In this document: positions 45,401 to 58,183 of the stretch, piece after piece
Position numbering within the stretch: the first letter of the stretch is position 1
Layout of the letters: each line of letters opens with the position of its first letter
From: Erythrophleum ivorense
Taxonomy: Eukaryota; Streptophyta; Magnoliopsida; Fabales; Fabaceae
Assembly (NCBI GenBank): GCA_026724425.1
Contig: JAIUCV010000349.1
Coordinates: 434,001 to 498,000, forward strand
Direction of reading: 5' to 3'
DNA length: 64,000 nt
The notes under the pieces: model-generated
Seen by the model: the letters and a program-made list of their open reading frames with translations, nothing else
The model's database searches: none
What the model was told of the DNA's origin: nothing
Translations under genes and position numbers: made by a program

Positions 45401-47717
45401 TCTGAAACTAGGTTTGGTACTTTACATGACCGACTTTCCCTCTTCCATTATTGGAGTGTTGTGTGACTAAAGCTTATATGATTGATGCCAACGAACACTA
45501 TAACCTACCAATAATGACTAAACAGAGCCAGACGATGCCATGATAGATGATGAAGACTAGTGGCGAGCAAACCTTGGCTATGCAATGTGAAACTTATGAT
45601 TTTTTGCGATGGTGTGTTGTTTTCATAGTTGATCTAATGAGGACCATCATTTTGTTGTCAATGGAGTTCTTTCAGCTAAGATTCGACACACACATATTCC
45701 TCCATATGATACATTTATTGTTATTCTTTTATGTGCCTTTAGGGTTCATTTCATTCTCCATTTTAATGAGTATTTTGTATACTTCATGCATTTTGGATGG
45801 TCATGGTTTGGTTATACTAAAGGAATGTACTGTGCTTTGATATATCATATTATAAAATTTTTTGCATGATAGAAGTAAATTGAAAGTCATATTTTGCATT
45901 TAACTATTACATCATCCTTTTTGTTGCTTATTTTTGTATTGAAAATGATTTGCCCATGTTTTTTTTAGGCAAAGTATTTTATTGTGCCATGATTAATTTC
46001 CAAAAAACCTTGGTAATCTAGCATTGGGTTTACTCTATGCCTTTATTCTCTAACCAACTTTACATGTTATTTTGGAGAAGTTATAGGGAAGAAATGCTAA
46101 AAAGTATATTGTCACCATGCTGAGTTTGATGTTCATTAGATATAAATTATGTAAAAGCAACAAGTTGAAATAAAAATTTGATCTTTGTGGTGATTGCTAT
46201 TTATATTGTCATCATGCTAAATTTTGATAGATACAATTTAAATCCTTGTGTCTATTCCTACTTTGTGAATTCTTGTCATAGAATCTAGATCTTCCATTCA
46301 ATAACAGTGAGTGACTTCCATGACATAATGCTAAATAGAAAGAGACAATTGAAAATGAAAATGAAGGAAAAAAAATAAAAATAAAAGAAAAAACAAGAGG
46401 CACATTTTAAGAAATAAAAGTAGAAAATATTTTCTACAACTAAACACGTTCTCAAGTTTCAAAAGTTCAAAGTAAGTCTCGCTCCTGATAACAACTTCAA
46501 GAGGAGTTAACTTTCTCTTGTACAAGTCCTTACTTAGGGACTTGAGTAAGCTTCTATTATTAATTGTAGTTTTGCTCAAATTCATTCACAATTTGGTTTC
46601 TTTCATAATTTCCTTGATTACATCTTATATTTTGGCTTTCATGTACTTAATGTATTAAAGGGATCCTTCTTTAAAATATTTTAATATAAATTAGTAAAAA
46701 TTGAAATTGTAAGCATGGAATATGTAATTTTTGAAATTGAATGAATTATATAGTTTCTTGCCTAATTCATTTACAACAATCCTATGCTGAATCTTATATT
46801 CACCATTCACTTGAAGGATGCAATAATAGGCTTCACCTTCTCAATGCACTTCATGATAACCAAGAACATAATTCTATATAAAACTACCATTCTTAGTAGG
46901 ATGAAAAGATTGACCCACTTCGAGTGACTCACTTCAATTTTGAGTCTCTGTTATAATCATTCTATGTTGTTTTTGTTTTCTTAGTTATAATAGTTCTAAA
47001 AGGGAAGATCGAAGAAAATGAACTTCTCATTGCTAAAGTTGATATAATCATTTCAAAATGGATGGGATATTTCTTGTTGATTGAGAATATGTTGAGATAT
47101 GTTGATTAATTTGCACCACTTGAGGTTTAGATTTTGCTTCAATAACATTTGAATCCTAAATTAGAGAGAGAGAAAGAGAGAGTAGACTTCCATTCTAATA
47201 GTATGTTTTTTGACTAGATGATAACCTAGTAATTTATGATATTTTTTACAAGTTCATTAGATGTAATATGCTTTATCATCTAAACTAGTTATTACTATCC
47301 TAGTTTCCTATCATCCTAAACTATTTTGAATTTGTAGGTTAGTGAGTTTTCAAATACTCGTTAGGTAAGAAATGATTATTGTTTATTCCCTTTTGAATCA
47401 TGAGCTTTGTGTTTGCAACACGCTAATTTGGCATAAGGAGCAAAGAGTTAAAAATTTTGAAGGCATGTGTGGTGAGGGAAAGAATGAGTGGATCAAATCT
47501 TGATAGTTATCTCATCTCTCTTATTCTATTTTCTAAACTTAGTTTCCTTTCTTTCATTTTGTTTTGTTTTGTTTTATTTTTATATTTTTTGGTTAGCACC
47601 TTCTTGGCTTTGTTAGTTTTCAATCAAGTGTTAGAATTGGATTTGGTGATAGGTTTGATTTTACTAGACATCTGATTGCATATATGATATACATGCATGG
47701 AAAATGGATTTATAAGC
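45401..47717. mobile_element. Unclassified insertion inside copia-2 RT
   Basis: About 2.3 kb separates the two halves of the copia-2 RT domain, which should be contiguous (LGFSSS, then YDSALF). The insert shows no recognised coding sequence. Its left boundary and target duplication were not resolved. A copia-2 family relationship is not apparent. Confidence 0.5.
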
Positions 47718-47953
47718 TGCTATAACTTTTCAAAAAAAAACTTGTTACTAAAAATTATGATTTAGTTGTGGTTATGAGAAAATCACAATTAAACCATAGT
47801 TTAGCTGCAATTTTTAAACCATAGCTAAACTCCAGTTTAACTTCAATTTTAAAATCATGGTTAAATCAATTAAATTTGTGATTTAACTACAGTTTAGGGT
47901 AACCACAATTTTCAAAAATTGCAGTTAGGACAATTTTTTTTTTTGAGGTAGTG
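47718..47953. mobile_element. Small non-autonomous CACTA-A family element
   Basis: About 240 bases packed with AACCATAGTTTAG- and TTAACTACAGTTTAG-type motifs, like the subterminal arrays of CACTA-A. The right end finishes GAGGTAGTG (CACTACCTC on the other strand) followed directly by copia-2 RT sequence. The left end (TATAACTTTTCAAAAAAAAA) is a worn counterpart of the A-rich terminus. It is too short to code and is most likely a deletion derivative or MITE of the CACTA-A family, abutting the unclassified insert. Confidence 0.65.
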
Positions 47954-48959
47954 TTATGATTCTGCACTTTTTCTTTATAAGACTAATCATGATATTGTTT
48001 TGTTACTCCTTTATGTTGATGATATAGTTATTACAAGAGATGATATGATGGGTATTATAGAACTTAAATATTTTCTTGGTCATAGCTTTGAAATAAAAAA
48101 TCTTGGAGATTTGAATAATTTCTTAAGTATTGAAGTGTTCTTCTTTGATGATAGTATATCTCTCACTCAGGCTAAATATGCTTCTAATTTATTTTCTTAG
48201 GCTTATATATTTGACAACAAGACTGAATCTACTCCTCATGAACCTAACATCAAGCTCACTCCTCAAAATAGCACCTTATTGGAGGATCCTACATTTTACC
48301 ATCAATAATTAGTTGGCAATTTCATTTATCTCACTGTCACCTGTCCAAACATTCCCTATGATGTTCACATAGTTAGTTAGTTTATGGCAATACCTTGTAC
48401 TACTCACTATGTAGCTATCTTACGCATCCTTCGATATGTTAAAGGTACCTTATTCCATGGTCTTCATTTCTCTACTAATCCCTTTCTTACTATATGTCTA
48501 TTCTGACATTGTTTAGGGCGGTGATCTTAGTGATTGTTGACTTATTACTAGTTACTATATTTTTCTTAATGACTTTCTCTTGTCTCCTTGCATAGTAAGA
48601 AACAAACACTAGCAACTCATTCTAGTATTAAAGCTTAATGTCTTGCTCTTATTGATACTACTTCTGAAATTATTTAGCTTCTGTGGTTACTTGTTGATTT
48701 GGGCCTTTTACAAACCTCTCATACTAAACTTTATTGTGACAATTGCAAGCCATTTAGATTACTCACAATGATTTTTTTTTCATGAGCGCACTAAACATGT
48801 TGAGTTAGAATGTCATTTTATTCGATAATGGCAAGGCTTTTGTTTACTTCTTATTGGTACCTCAAACCAACTAGTTGTCTTATTCACCAAGTTACATAAT
48901 CTAGGTCACTTTTGAATTTTGATAGACAAACTCAAGCTAGTCTCCTCTTTACCATCTTG
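47954..48959 (+). pseudogene. Copia-2 relic: C-terminal RT and RNase H
   Basis: RT resumes with YDSALFLYKTNHDIVLLLLY, VDDIVITRDDMMGIIELKYF and LGHSFEIKNLGDLNNFLSIE. The catalytic YVDD is intact (48015-48026). It continues YASNLFS, PNIPYDVHIVS-stop-FMAI and ILRILRYVKGTLFHGLHFS, then RNase H pieces LLWLLVDLGLLQTSHTKLYC, DNCKPF and HTKHVELECHF-like text (frameshifted), ending LSLRDD at the PPT. Stops throughout. Confidence 0.88.
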
Positions 48960-48973
48960 AGTTTGAGGGATGA

Positions 48974-49202
48974 TGTTAATGTATTTATTATAAATTATTT
49001 TTCTTATTTATGTTCTTTCTTATTTGGTTTAGGTTAACTGTTGGCTCTAATTTAATCATTTGATTCTAAACTGATTAGGTTAAGTTATTTTTCTATTTTC
49101 TATTTAGTCTCTTGTGTATATAAGCTTGTAGAAATTCAAAGAAATACACACCAATTTATATAGAAAAATTTTCCTCCTGTCTCTTTTTCTCTAAAGTTAA
49201 CA
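48974..49202 (+). repeat. Copia-2 LTR
   Basis: 229 bp, starting TGTTAATG and ending GTTAACA (TG...CA). It is preceded by the PPT GAGTTTGAGGGATGA and is clearly related to the copia-3 LTR (shared GTTAATG start, GATTAGGTTAAGTTATTTT block and similar layout). Confidence 0.88.
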
Positions 49203-49214
49203 TGGTATCAGGGC
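49203..49214 (+). other. Primer-binding site after the copia-2 LTR
   Basis: TGGTATCAGGGC follows the LTR directly, as a PBS follows a 5' LTR. Here the LTR also follows a PPT, so it is both a 3' and a 5' LTR in context. Host DNA would be expected instead. Confidence 0.85.
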
Positions 49215-50746
49215 CTAATTTTGTTGTGCATTGCTTGTTTTGGCTAGGCATCTCTGTTGCACATCACCTCTGGCAGGCATCTATGGAGGAGCAATGTTAA
49301 AAGTCCTACATTGCCTGCCTCTATCTCTTAACTGTGATTTATATTCTTTTTGGACAACTCTACTCAATATCAATTAGTTTTGGGTTGGAATCTAACACCT
49401 TTTAAAATGAAAAATACTCCGCTTCAGTTTTGTGGCCAACACAATTTAGTTTTGCAAACCTACAACATCATCCTATCATATAATGCAGGAATTAATAATG
49501 GCACTTTAGAATCGCCATTCTCTCTGATTCTCTATTCTATATTTATAAGCATTTTTTTAATAAATCTCTATTAAAAGAAGAAATAGCAGATCTTTTATAA
49601 TTTTCTGTCGATGAGGGGCTCATTTCCTTCTTGAGTAATAAAGATCAAGATATGTGTGTGTTTCCTTCTTACAAACAACTGGAAAAGAATACAAACGTGC
49701 CTGCAGCAACCATTATTCTTGTGAGATATGTCAACAAAGCAAAGGAATTTCAGCTGGTTATACGCATACAATTGTTACATTATCTGATACCGCTTCAAGA
49801 AATTCTGAATATATATAATGTCAACCGAAATAATTATTTTTGTGGCGTTCACATAGCACATTATATAGCTTTATAAGGCAGTGATTCAATTAAACATTAT
49901 TTGCTCTGTTTGTTATATGCAAATTAAATGTAATTAAATAACATAAAATGAACAAAAAGTCACAATTGGTTAGATCGCAAAAATTGAAATTTACCTTTGC
50001 AGGCCACTCAATAGAAAGGTAATTAGTGTTGGTGGTTAACATTAGCGTTACTGTAAAAAAACACATTTGGTGCATTTTTCTTCTTTTGCAAGTTTTGGGA
50101 AGTTTTTGAAATTCTTGCAAGTTATTCTTTATATATATATATAGGGATCAATTAACATCACGTGTCAATCAAAATTAGTCTTATACCATATATATTGAAT
50201 TATTTTTTATAAGTAACTTTCATACAAAAATCACTACGCACTGGATTAAAAGTTCTAATCTTGAAGGTCATACTCACATAATTTTACATCAATCCAACGT
50301 TATTTTATATTCTATCCACATGCAATAAATTAACGCACAATATACTTTTTAAATACAAAGAAATATTGACTATTTGATTACATATTTATTATTATTAATT
50401 TTTTCAATTTAATGTAATGATCAACTTGATAATTATTTTTAATTTAATGGTTAGATCAATAAAAATAACATTTTCATGACAAGATGTTAAGGGGTGTAAG
50501 TGTGCCAATTTTTACACTAGTATCAATTGATTTCTTTTCATATTATGCATGTGTGCGTGTGTGTGTACAATCAAAATTTTTTAACAAATAATTTTTTTAG
50601 TGTGATCCTAGATATTAACAATTATAAGAGTTTTGACTAATGGATTGTTTGTAGGAAATAGTTTCCCACATCATCTTCAACTCCATTCATAAATGAGGGA
50701 GAGTTATGAATTAAAAGAAAAAAAAGTCGTTTAAGTAAAGTTCCTC

Positions 50747-50788
<42 letters not shown>

Positions 50789-51086
50789 GAATCATTGATT
50801 AGAAATAAATCAATATAAATTGTGTTTATGTAAGAGCTTGTAACTAAGTTGGTAAAAATTTTAAGTTCAAATTTTGTTTCATCGCATTAAGAAAAAAAAA
50901 CAATTTTCTTAGCCTATTTTGCGCTAACCTCACTGAAAATTCTTCCATTGGGACTATCTAGCAAAATATGACGAGTTATGTCTCCCCACCAAACCTAGGT
51001 AATGGCAAGCCGGACAAGGAAAGATATACAGCATCAAAAGCTGGCATTGATGCAAGTTGATATATACTAGGAATACTACAGTTTGG
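49215..51086. other. Copia leader remnant, then AT-rich DNA without a recognised gene
   Basis: The first 80 or so bases (CCTAATTTTGTTGTGCATTG onwards) look like copia leader. ORFs at 49350-49574 and 49631-49876 could not be matched to any family. A (TA)n run lies at 50751-50781. Confidence 0.4.
50751..50781. repeat. (TA)n microsatellite
   Basis: Pure TA run of about 31 bases. Confidence 0.85.
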
Positions 51087-51114
51087 GATCCTCTGAAGTC
51101 CACTTCAGAGGATC
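51087..51114. repeat. Perfect hairpin: 12-bp stem, 4-base loop
   Basis: GATCCTCTGAAG, loop TCCA, then CTTCAGAGGATC, perfectly complementary. It lies about 0.9 kb upstream of the RIC start codon in otherwise unstructured DNA. It may be the end or core of a small transposon, or a regulatory dyad. Confidence 0.85.
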
Positions 51115-52013
51115 TTTTCCCGGAATACTACCCATGTCTCTCGGAGACAACCGTATGATATGTGCAGCTATAATCAACTCAAACACTGCAAAATAAAGCT
51201 TCTTCGTCCATAGTTTCTTCTAAATTTGTGTTTCTTCGTTAGAAGAAAGAGGGCCTTAATATAAATAAAAGAAACAAGATAAAAGGCCTATGCGTTACTA
51301 CTTTCTGACCAACCAATCACCATATTCCTTGGCATATTAGGTTCCCCTTAATAAACCCATCCATTTAAGGCATTAAATTTAGTTTCCATTCCCCAATCCT
51401 TGTCCTACTACTTTCAGAGCCTTTTCTCACCTTTCATTTTTTAATGGAAACCCACTACCGTCTCTTTTCCATCACTTCTCTGTTTCGTCTCAAATTCCCT
51501 CTATAACCTATCAATACAAAGCCTCAACTTTTCGAAAACCCATCTGTTCTTTTCTTTTTTCAGAGCTACCCTGAAATAATAACAACGGTTTTGCTCGTGT
51601 CACCATTTTCTCTGCGTCTTAGAATGATGACGAATGGAGCCAAGAGACATTTGCTTCGTCCGGTTCGATAAAATCCTTTTCAGGTGATGGTTTATTTTCT
51701 AAAATATTGGAGAGTAAAGACAGATTGAAAGTTCAATCTTTCATATTATTGCGCTGTAGAATCGTCTTTATATTCAATGTTGAGATACCAATCTTGATTC
51801 ACAGGGAAGAAGAGGTTCCTAATTCACGTGCTAGTGAAAACCTTAGCTGATACTTTACTCCTTTCTGAACTTCGTATATAACTCACAATACATCCTTTTT
51901 TCTGAACGGGAAAATGCATTCTCTGTTAAAAACTTTAATGGTCTCTTCTTTGCTTGCCCATTGCGTTGTCTGATTCTTATACGGCATAGGAGGAAGGGCT
52001 TGTGATTTCCACC
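51115..52013 (+). promoter_or_regulatory. Presumed promoter and 5' UTR of the RIC gene
   Basis: CT-rich, less AT-rich sequence (about 51400-51640) consistent with a plant core promoter and leader. No strong TATA box is seen. A possible 5' UTR intron is suggested by CAGGTGATGG (about 51680) and GATTCACAGGG (about 51800), but nothing in the sequence proves it. Confidence 0.4.
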
Positions 52014-55000
52014 ATGGCTACCAAGATAAAAGGGATCTACAAAAGTTTCAAATTCATTTCCCAAATATTTGGTAAATTTTTCTTTCTTCGTAAATCCATT
52101 TATTTCTAGTGCTCTATTTCTGGGTTCTGTAATGTTTCGATGGGGCTGATTATTTTGGGAAATGGATCTTTCTTGTAGCTGTGAAGGAGCGAGAGATGGA
52201 AATTGGGTACCCGACAGACGTCAAACATGTGGCTCACATCGGATGGGAAAGCCCCTCCGGCTCTGGACCCAGTTGGGTATGTCCATTTATCTTACTAGAA
52301 ATTTTAAGATAGATATCTAACAAGTATATTAAATTAATTATAAATAAATATATAAATTTATATTTGAAGTGAATTTCATTAAAACGTATATTTGATATGT
52401 CATGAATGGAACCCATTTATTATATTTTTAGTAGATGAGTTTGTTCAAAAATCTTTTCTCATTCCATTTATCTTATTAGAATTTTAAGCTAAACTTAGTC
52501 TATTAAAGATAAATAAACTAAATTAATAATAAATAGACATACAAGCATATTTAAAGCAACTCTTATTAAAAAGTGTATTAGACAAGGGTGGATCCTTGGT
52601 AGGTGAGTTTACCCAAAATCTATTCTTCCCTTAAAACGATGTGGTTCCATTTACTTAACTCACAAAAAATTTTAAGATAGGATCAATTTATCAAAAATAA
52701 GTAGAATAAATTAAATATAAATAGACATGTATGCATGTATAAGGCGAGTCTCCTCTAATTGTATCAGGTGGCATTTGTTTTTTTTTTTCTTTAATTCTTT
52801 AATAGATGAGTTCATCCAAAAATCTCCGCTTGCCTTGCAACTATAATTCCATTTACATCATTAGAAATTACAAGAGAGATTGGATCTATCAAAAATAAAC
52901 AAATTAAATTAATCATATATAAACTTGTAATTATATACTAGATGAGTCTCATTGAAAAATGCACCTGACACCAGAGGAGTGAAATCCAATATCTACTTAT
53001 CTTTGATATATGAGATTACCCTAAAATCTCTCCATGCCTTACCGTCTAGAATTAAGAGTTTCCATCATTTTTTTTCCTTTGTTGGGATCTTTCGTGCAGA
53101 TGAATGAATTTAGAACAGGACCTAATTTTTCAACGTCCCTTGGTAACATGGGGGAACGAAGAGATGCCAATCCTATGCCCATCACCTCGTGGTCCACCCA
53201 AGGTATGCTTTGCTTCTCTAATAGCAACATTTCATCTTAATAGTTAAATGTAATTCATTTATTTTGTCTTCCAAATGTGGTACAATTAAATATTGTGGAT
53301 ATCTTGTATTCTTGTGGAGAAATTTGCTCTCTTCTCCCTAACCTTCATAATACAAACAAGGGCCTTTCACGGTTCAGCTACTTTAAAAAAAAAAAATCAT
53401 TTGATTATTGTGTCTCTTGAATTTATTTGAGATAAATTTGTGTGAGGTTTGGAATAAAGCTATCTAGATTCTTTGCCTCCATCATGGGAAGAGTTTGGCT
53501 GATCTATCACGAGAAAACACACCCCCAAGAATCTATTGGCTTTGGCTGCTCACTTTACTGTTTACACTGTTTTTAACTAAGTGGTCCACACTTCATTTTA
53601 TTAGACAGATCTCTGGTTTTATTTTATTTCATATTATTTTTTTTAAAGATTCTACTATGCCTGTTATGAACATGGTGCGTTGGTATTTAAGTTGTCCACG
53701 TGATTAGTCTCACCAAGTGACCATATTAAACCTATATATGAGACCAAAATCATGCCAATTTAGAGAATCTGAAATGAAGATGCTCTAAACCCATAAGAAT
53801 AGTCCTTTTAAGACTTAAGAATTCGATAGACATTATGAGACTTTGTTCTTCTGCGTGTGAGTATTGAGTAAGATAGAAACATCATCATCTATATATATAT
53901 AGCAACAGATAACTTTACCAGTAGTTTACGTATATTCTTAGTCACGGGTATATATCAAGCAATTAGATGGCTTGGTACACACTTCATCTTATAATTGAAG
54001 AAGCTTTATACTGCGAGTGGAGAACAATGCAATCATCATTTGCCAACTGGAATTATGCTTTTGTTCCTAAAATGACCTTTCGATTTAGAATCTACTGTTT
54101 TGGGAGCCATAGTTGGATGCAGGAGATGTTTGGAGACCGTAATCGGAGTCTAGCTGCCGTTTTTCGGAGTTATCATCAAAGGAAGGCCTAGTTTCATATT
54201 TGGAGCATCCCTGTTTGTGGTCTAGGCCTGGCTGGGCTAGGCTTGGGCTCTAATAGTTTTTAAGATGTTGGGCTTTAATACTTTTTCAGATGTTATGCTT
54301 TAGCCTAGACCAACACTCTCTCTAGTTTAGGCCCATTATCGAAAGGCTAGGTAATAACACCCTGTTTGGTATGACGCGCACGTGAGCAGATGTATTCCTT
54401 TTACATAATTATTTAATATTTATTATATCCTTATAATTATTATTTTATTCATCAAATTATTATTTTAACTATTATTTTTTTAAAAAAATAAAAATATAAA
54501 AATAATATTTTATTTCATCTATTCCTATGTACTTACTTTTTACATTCCACTCTCTTTTATAATATCATACTAAACATACCCTTATTAATTTTTTTTTTCC
54601 TGCATGTTCCCTTTGATTATATATACTGATTTCACACTCATGATAATCTTAAATGCAACAATTTATGTTAGAATGTAGTTCATTTTCATTATTTGTGATT
54701 ATATGAGGTGTCAATATGAACTAGGAGTATATAAGCCGTTGCATTCAACACTAACAAAAATAGAAAGCCATGCTAATAAAATGGAAGCCTAGTTTTAAAA
54801 GGAGCTTTTTAGCCCCATCCTATTGGGCCTTAGGGCTGAACCAAGGTGGGCGAGATAAGCCCTAAAGGCGTGATTCTTTTTTTTTTTAGAAAAATAAAAT
54901 AATGATTGGGTAGGGTCATGTCATGCCAAAGACCTAATAAAATTTTTTTTTGAAGATTAATTTATTAGTATTTTATGTGCATATTTTTAGAGCTAAACTT

Positions 55001-55616
55001 TAGGTCAAGCCTATAGACTGGACTATGGATTTTCACAAACCTGTATGTGAAACGGACTTGACCAACCTGTCCCTTAAAAACTCAGGGTCTTAAGGCCGTG
55101 CCAACCCTATATGACACCTCTTATATGAGAATTGTGAGCAATAAGGCACGACCTGTATTACATTTTCCTACAATGCTTGCAGCTCAAAACAATAAGACAT
55201 TATTCTCTACATTTTAGAGTTACTTTCATTACATTGTCTTCACTAGCTCAATTGTATTTACATTTATTCTTCAGAACTGGCTGCTGTACATGCCTAAGAA
55301 TTGTCTGAATGTAAAATATATCTTTCTAGGTTACCAGAGTGCCAATTGATTCTTCGTATACTTCTCTGCACTTTTTAATGGTATTTTATTTACTACTTGA
55401 TCACTCTGAACAGATTTTGACGAGTCCATAGGAAGCGAACCAACATCAAATAACATTTCATCTTCGGACTATCCTCATTCTTCTAAGAAGAACAAGCGGA
55501 AAAAAATTAAGTCAACCTCGTCTCCCAGGTTTTCTTCATCTTCCTCAACAGCACAATCAAGAGCAGCAAAGCCAAAGATTACGTTCAGTGAAGCTACACC
55601 AACAATACAAGTCTAG
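52014..55616 (+). CDS. ROP-interactive CRIB motif protein (RIC10/RIC11-like), four exons, intact
   Basis: RIC proteins bind active ROP/RAC small GTPases at the plasma membrane through a CRIB motif and link them to polarity, cytoskeleton and trafficking. Exons: 52014-52071, 52179-52276, 53100-53202 and 55414-55616; all introns are GT-AG and phases join correctly, giving 153 residues with TAG at 55614. The start ATG sits in ACCATGG, a good context. Exon 1 encodes MATKIKGIYKSFKFISQIF. Exon 2 gives the CRIB core IGYPTDVKHVAHIGWESPSG (residues about 28-47), with the conserved ISxPTxVxHxxHVG pattern as IGYPTDVKHVAHIG. Exon 3 adds WMNEFRTGPNFSTSL, exon 4 a Ser- and Lys-rich tail (SSKKNKRKKIKS). The length fits small RICs. 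This is the only gene in the window with no disabling lesion. The exact paralogue is a judgement from memory. Confidence 0.92.
52283..53050. repeat. Four diverged tandem repeats, about 181-202 bp, in RIC intron 2
   Basis: Units begin with CCATTTAYNTNANTNAGAAAT at 52283, 52464, 52647 and 52849 (spacings 181, 183 and 202). Each contains TAAGATAGRNNTATC, AAATAAACAAATTAAATTAAT, a GAGTCTCATTAAAAA-like string and TAGATGAGTTNANCCAAAAATCT. They make up most of the 823-bp second intron. Confidence 0.8.
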
Positions 55617-58183
55617 ATGTTGGTGGAGGAAAAAGCATTTGGTATAATGTGAGGGCGACAAGTTCTTTAATAAAAATATGATAAGTGATGATATCTTTAT
55701 AATTTAACACCACATAATTTAGTTTTTCAAAAAATGTTTTATTGAAGAACCAATAGCAAATATTTAAGAAACTCTACCTAAATCTTGTCCTAATGTTAAT
55801 TGCAAAAACCATGCTCTTATTGGTTCACACTCACAGGCAAGAAAGAATATATTGGAGGCTGTGAAAATGGTCCTTGAACTTCAGTTATATTTGTTAGGGA
55901 AAACCCACTTACTTTAGCAAGAGGCTGAGCAAAAAATGGTGAAAAACTTAGAGCTGTTTATATTCTAGGCGGTTGGGATGTGCGAGTGTTTGGTTTTACT
56001 GTGAATAATAATATGCACAACTTGGATTCTCAAGTTGTATTGTCAAGTTTCGCAAATTAAAATTAATAGTCTTGGAAAAGATATAGTGATTTAGGGATGA
56101 TCATTTCAATAGTTATTGATGATTGAAGTTGTGGTCTCATTTTGACATGTATTTGTGTTGTATTGTAAATAATGTCAGTTCGCTGATACAGGCCTGTGTT
56201 TATCTCTCTCTGCCATCACTTCAACAAATGGCAAAAAAGAGATAGTTCAGATATAACCACAACATGTGAAGTTTGAACCTGTACGAAGATTTCTGAGTTA
56301 TATAATTAGAACTGACCTTTCCCCTTCAAATCTTTGAAAAATTACAAATAAAATTCGCCGGCTTATCTAATTTTAGTACCTGGATATTGCATGATTATGT
56401 TTCCACGCATGGGACATGATAATGTCCCACTAAAAGATCTGTGCATTGCCTTATAAATTCATTTTGTATTTGTTACACAAAGCTTTTAGTATTCCTAAAT
56501 GATTCCTTTTAGGTCATTTGTGTTAGAGACCAAAATAAGTAGATTGTAAATATTACATATTTATTAATTGAAAATTTTGCTGATTTTTTTAACTGTACAT
56601 AGTGTATAGAGGGCCAAATCAATGTCATCTTTTACGTTACAATTATATATTAGTCTTTTTTGTTATTATGATATTTTCGAATTTTATCCAAATTAAATCT
56701 TCTTAGACAATTTTAGAGATACATTACTCAAATGGACTGAAAATGTTTTCTAAAAGAATCAAATTCAAGTCATTGAAGAGAAATACTGTCTCCTTGCCAA
56801 CTGATCAACTAACCCCTTTCAATTATTAAAAATCAGTTTAAAAATGAAAATTTTTCATACAAAATGTATTAAAATAATAGAGTGAATTGTACCAACTTTC
56901 TTTGATATTTGATTAAATTACATTTAAAACATCTATTGTTTCAAAATTTTCATCTAACTTCTTTATCATTTGATATATATTATAAAAATCTCTTATCTAA
57001 TTTATTTTTTATCAATAAAGTTAACTTTCTAAATAATAGCATCCATTCAAATTATAAAATTACATAATTATCTTTATAGTCAAATTAAAAAAAAATCAAA
57101 GTATTATGTTAGAGTTTAAATTTAACTGTTTTTATTGTCATATTAAAAAAATAAACAATCTTATATTTGTTGTAATAGTGGATTTTCACAAAGTCTCACA
57201 TCAATGAGAAGAAGGTGAAGGGGCATAGAGCTTCTGTAAATAAACCCTTTTGCTATTGTTTAAACATCACAACAAGTGAAGCTTTAAGATTAGTATAAGG
57301 GCGTAATTAGGTTCTTGAAAAATTGTAATCAAGAGAGTTTGCAATTTTTTAAAAAAAATTAAGAACTTTATTTTAGTAAAATTATTTCTTTCAAGAAGTA
57401 GGTGTGCTTTTGCTAATGGTGCCAACAATATTGTGCAAAAAGTTAATATTATTAGTAGAAAATAAAATTTTAGGATGAGTAAAGAGCTTTTCCTCTTGAA
57501 GAATAGTAAAAGGACATCAAGCTTGAAGCAACTAGAAGTAAAAAGGAAAGGGAAGGTCAATTTGGTCAATTCATTGCAAAATCAGAAGGCATACAAAGGT
57601 TTAAATGACCATCACTCGTTGCCCCTTCCATATAATAGAGAATTTGTTCTGTGCTCCAAGTGCACCATATCAGCACAACCTTAGCCAATCAAAACATTAC
57701 ATATTAGACTAGATGGGTCCCATGTTTTAAACCAATTGTTTTACTCCCCCAATTAGAACTTGTCTTGCAACTTATTCCACTTCTCTTCTATCTTGGTGCC
57801 CTTTCTCTTTCACTCAGTCACACATCCTTTTCTCCCACAACATACCGCCAATGGAGTTCAAAATCCCACCAATGGATTTGGCTGCCACTGGCATATGATG
57901 AGAAGTCTCTCTCAAAAAACTACTTACCTCATCTCTCTTGAAGTTTGCGTTTTAGGGTCTAGTGCCATTTCCAAATCTAGCCAATCAATGCCATTTTACT
58001 TGCACCATTTGCATTGTTCCAAAATCTATACATCTTTCTTCCTAAAGGAAAGATTATGTTCAAGAATGGAATCTCTTATATGACCTTGGTAAAGACAAAA
58101 ATGGTTTGCTGGAAAAAAAAATACAATTTGAGCTAATTTATGATGGAAGCAAGTTTGAACTATTGGAAAAGCAACACTCTCAT
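55617..58183. other. RIC 3' flank and AT-rich DNA, no recognised gene
   Basis: The first few hundred bases probably include the RIC 3' UTR, but no clear end signal decides it. ORFs at 57475-57684 and 57760-58083 do not resemble any family I know. The 57720-58080 stretch is more C-rich than its neighbours and may be old repeat DNA. Confidence 0.4.

Noticed and set aside
53039..53230. 63-codon minus-strand ORF
   Set aside because: Antisense of RIC exon 3; the plus strand has correct splice sites and the conserved protein.
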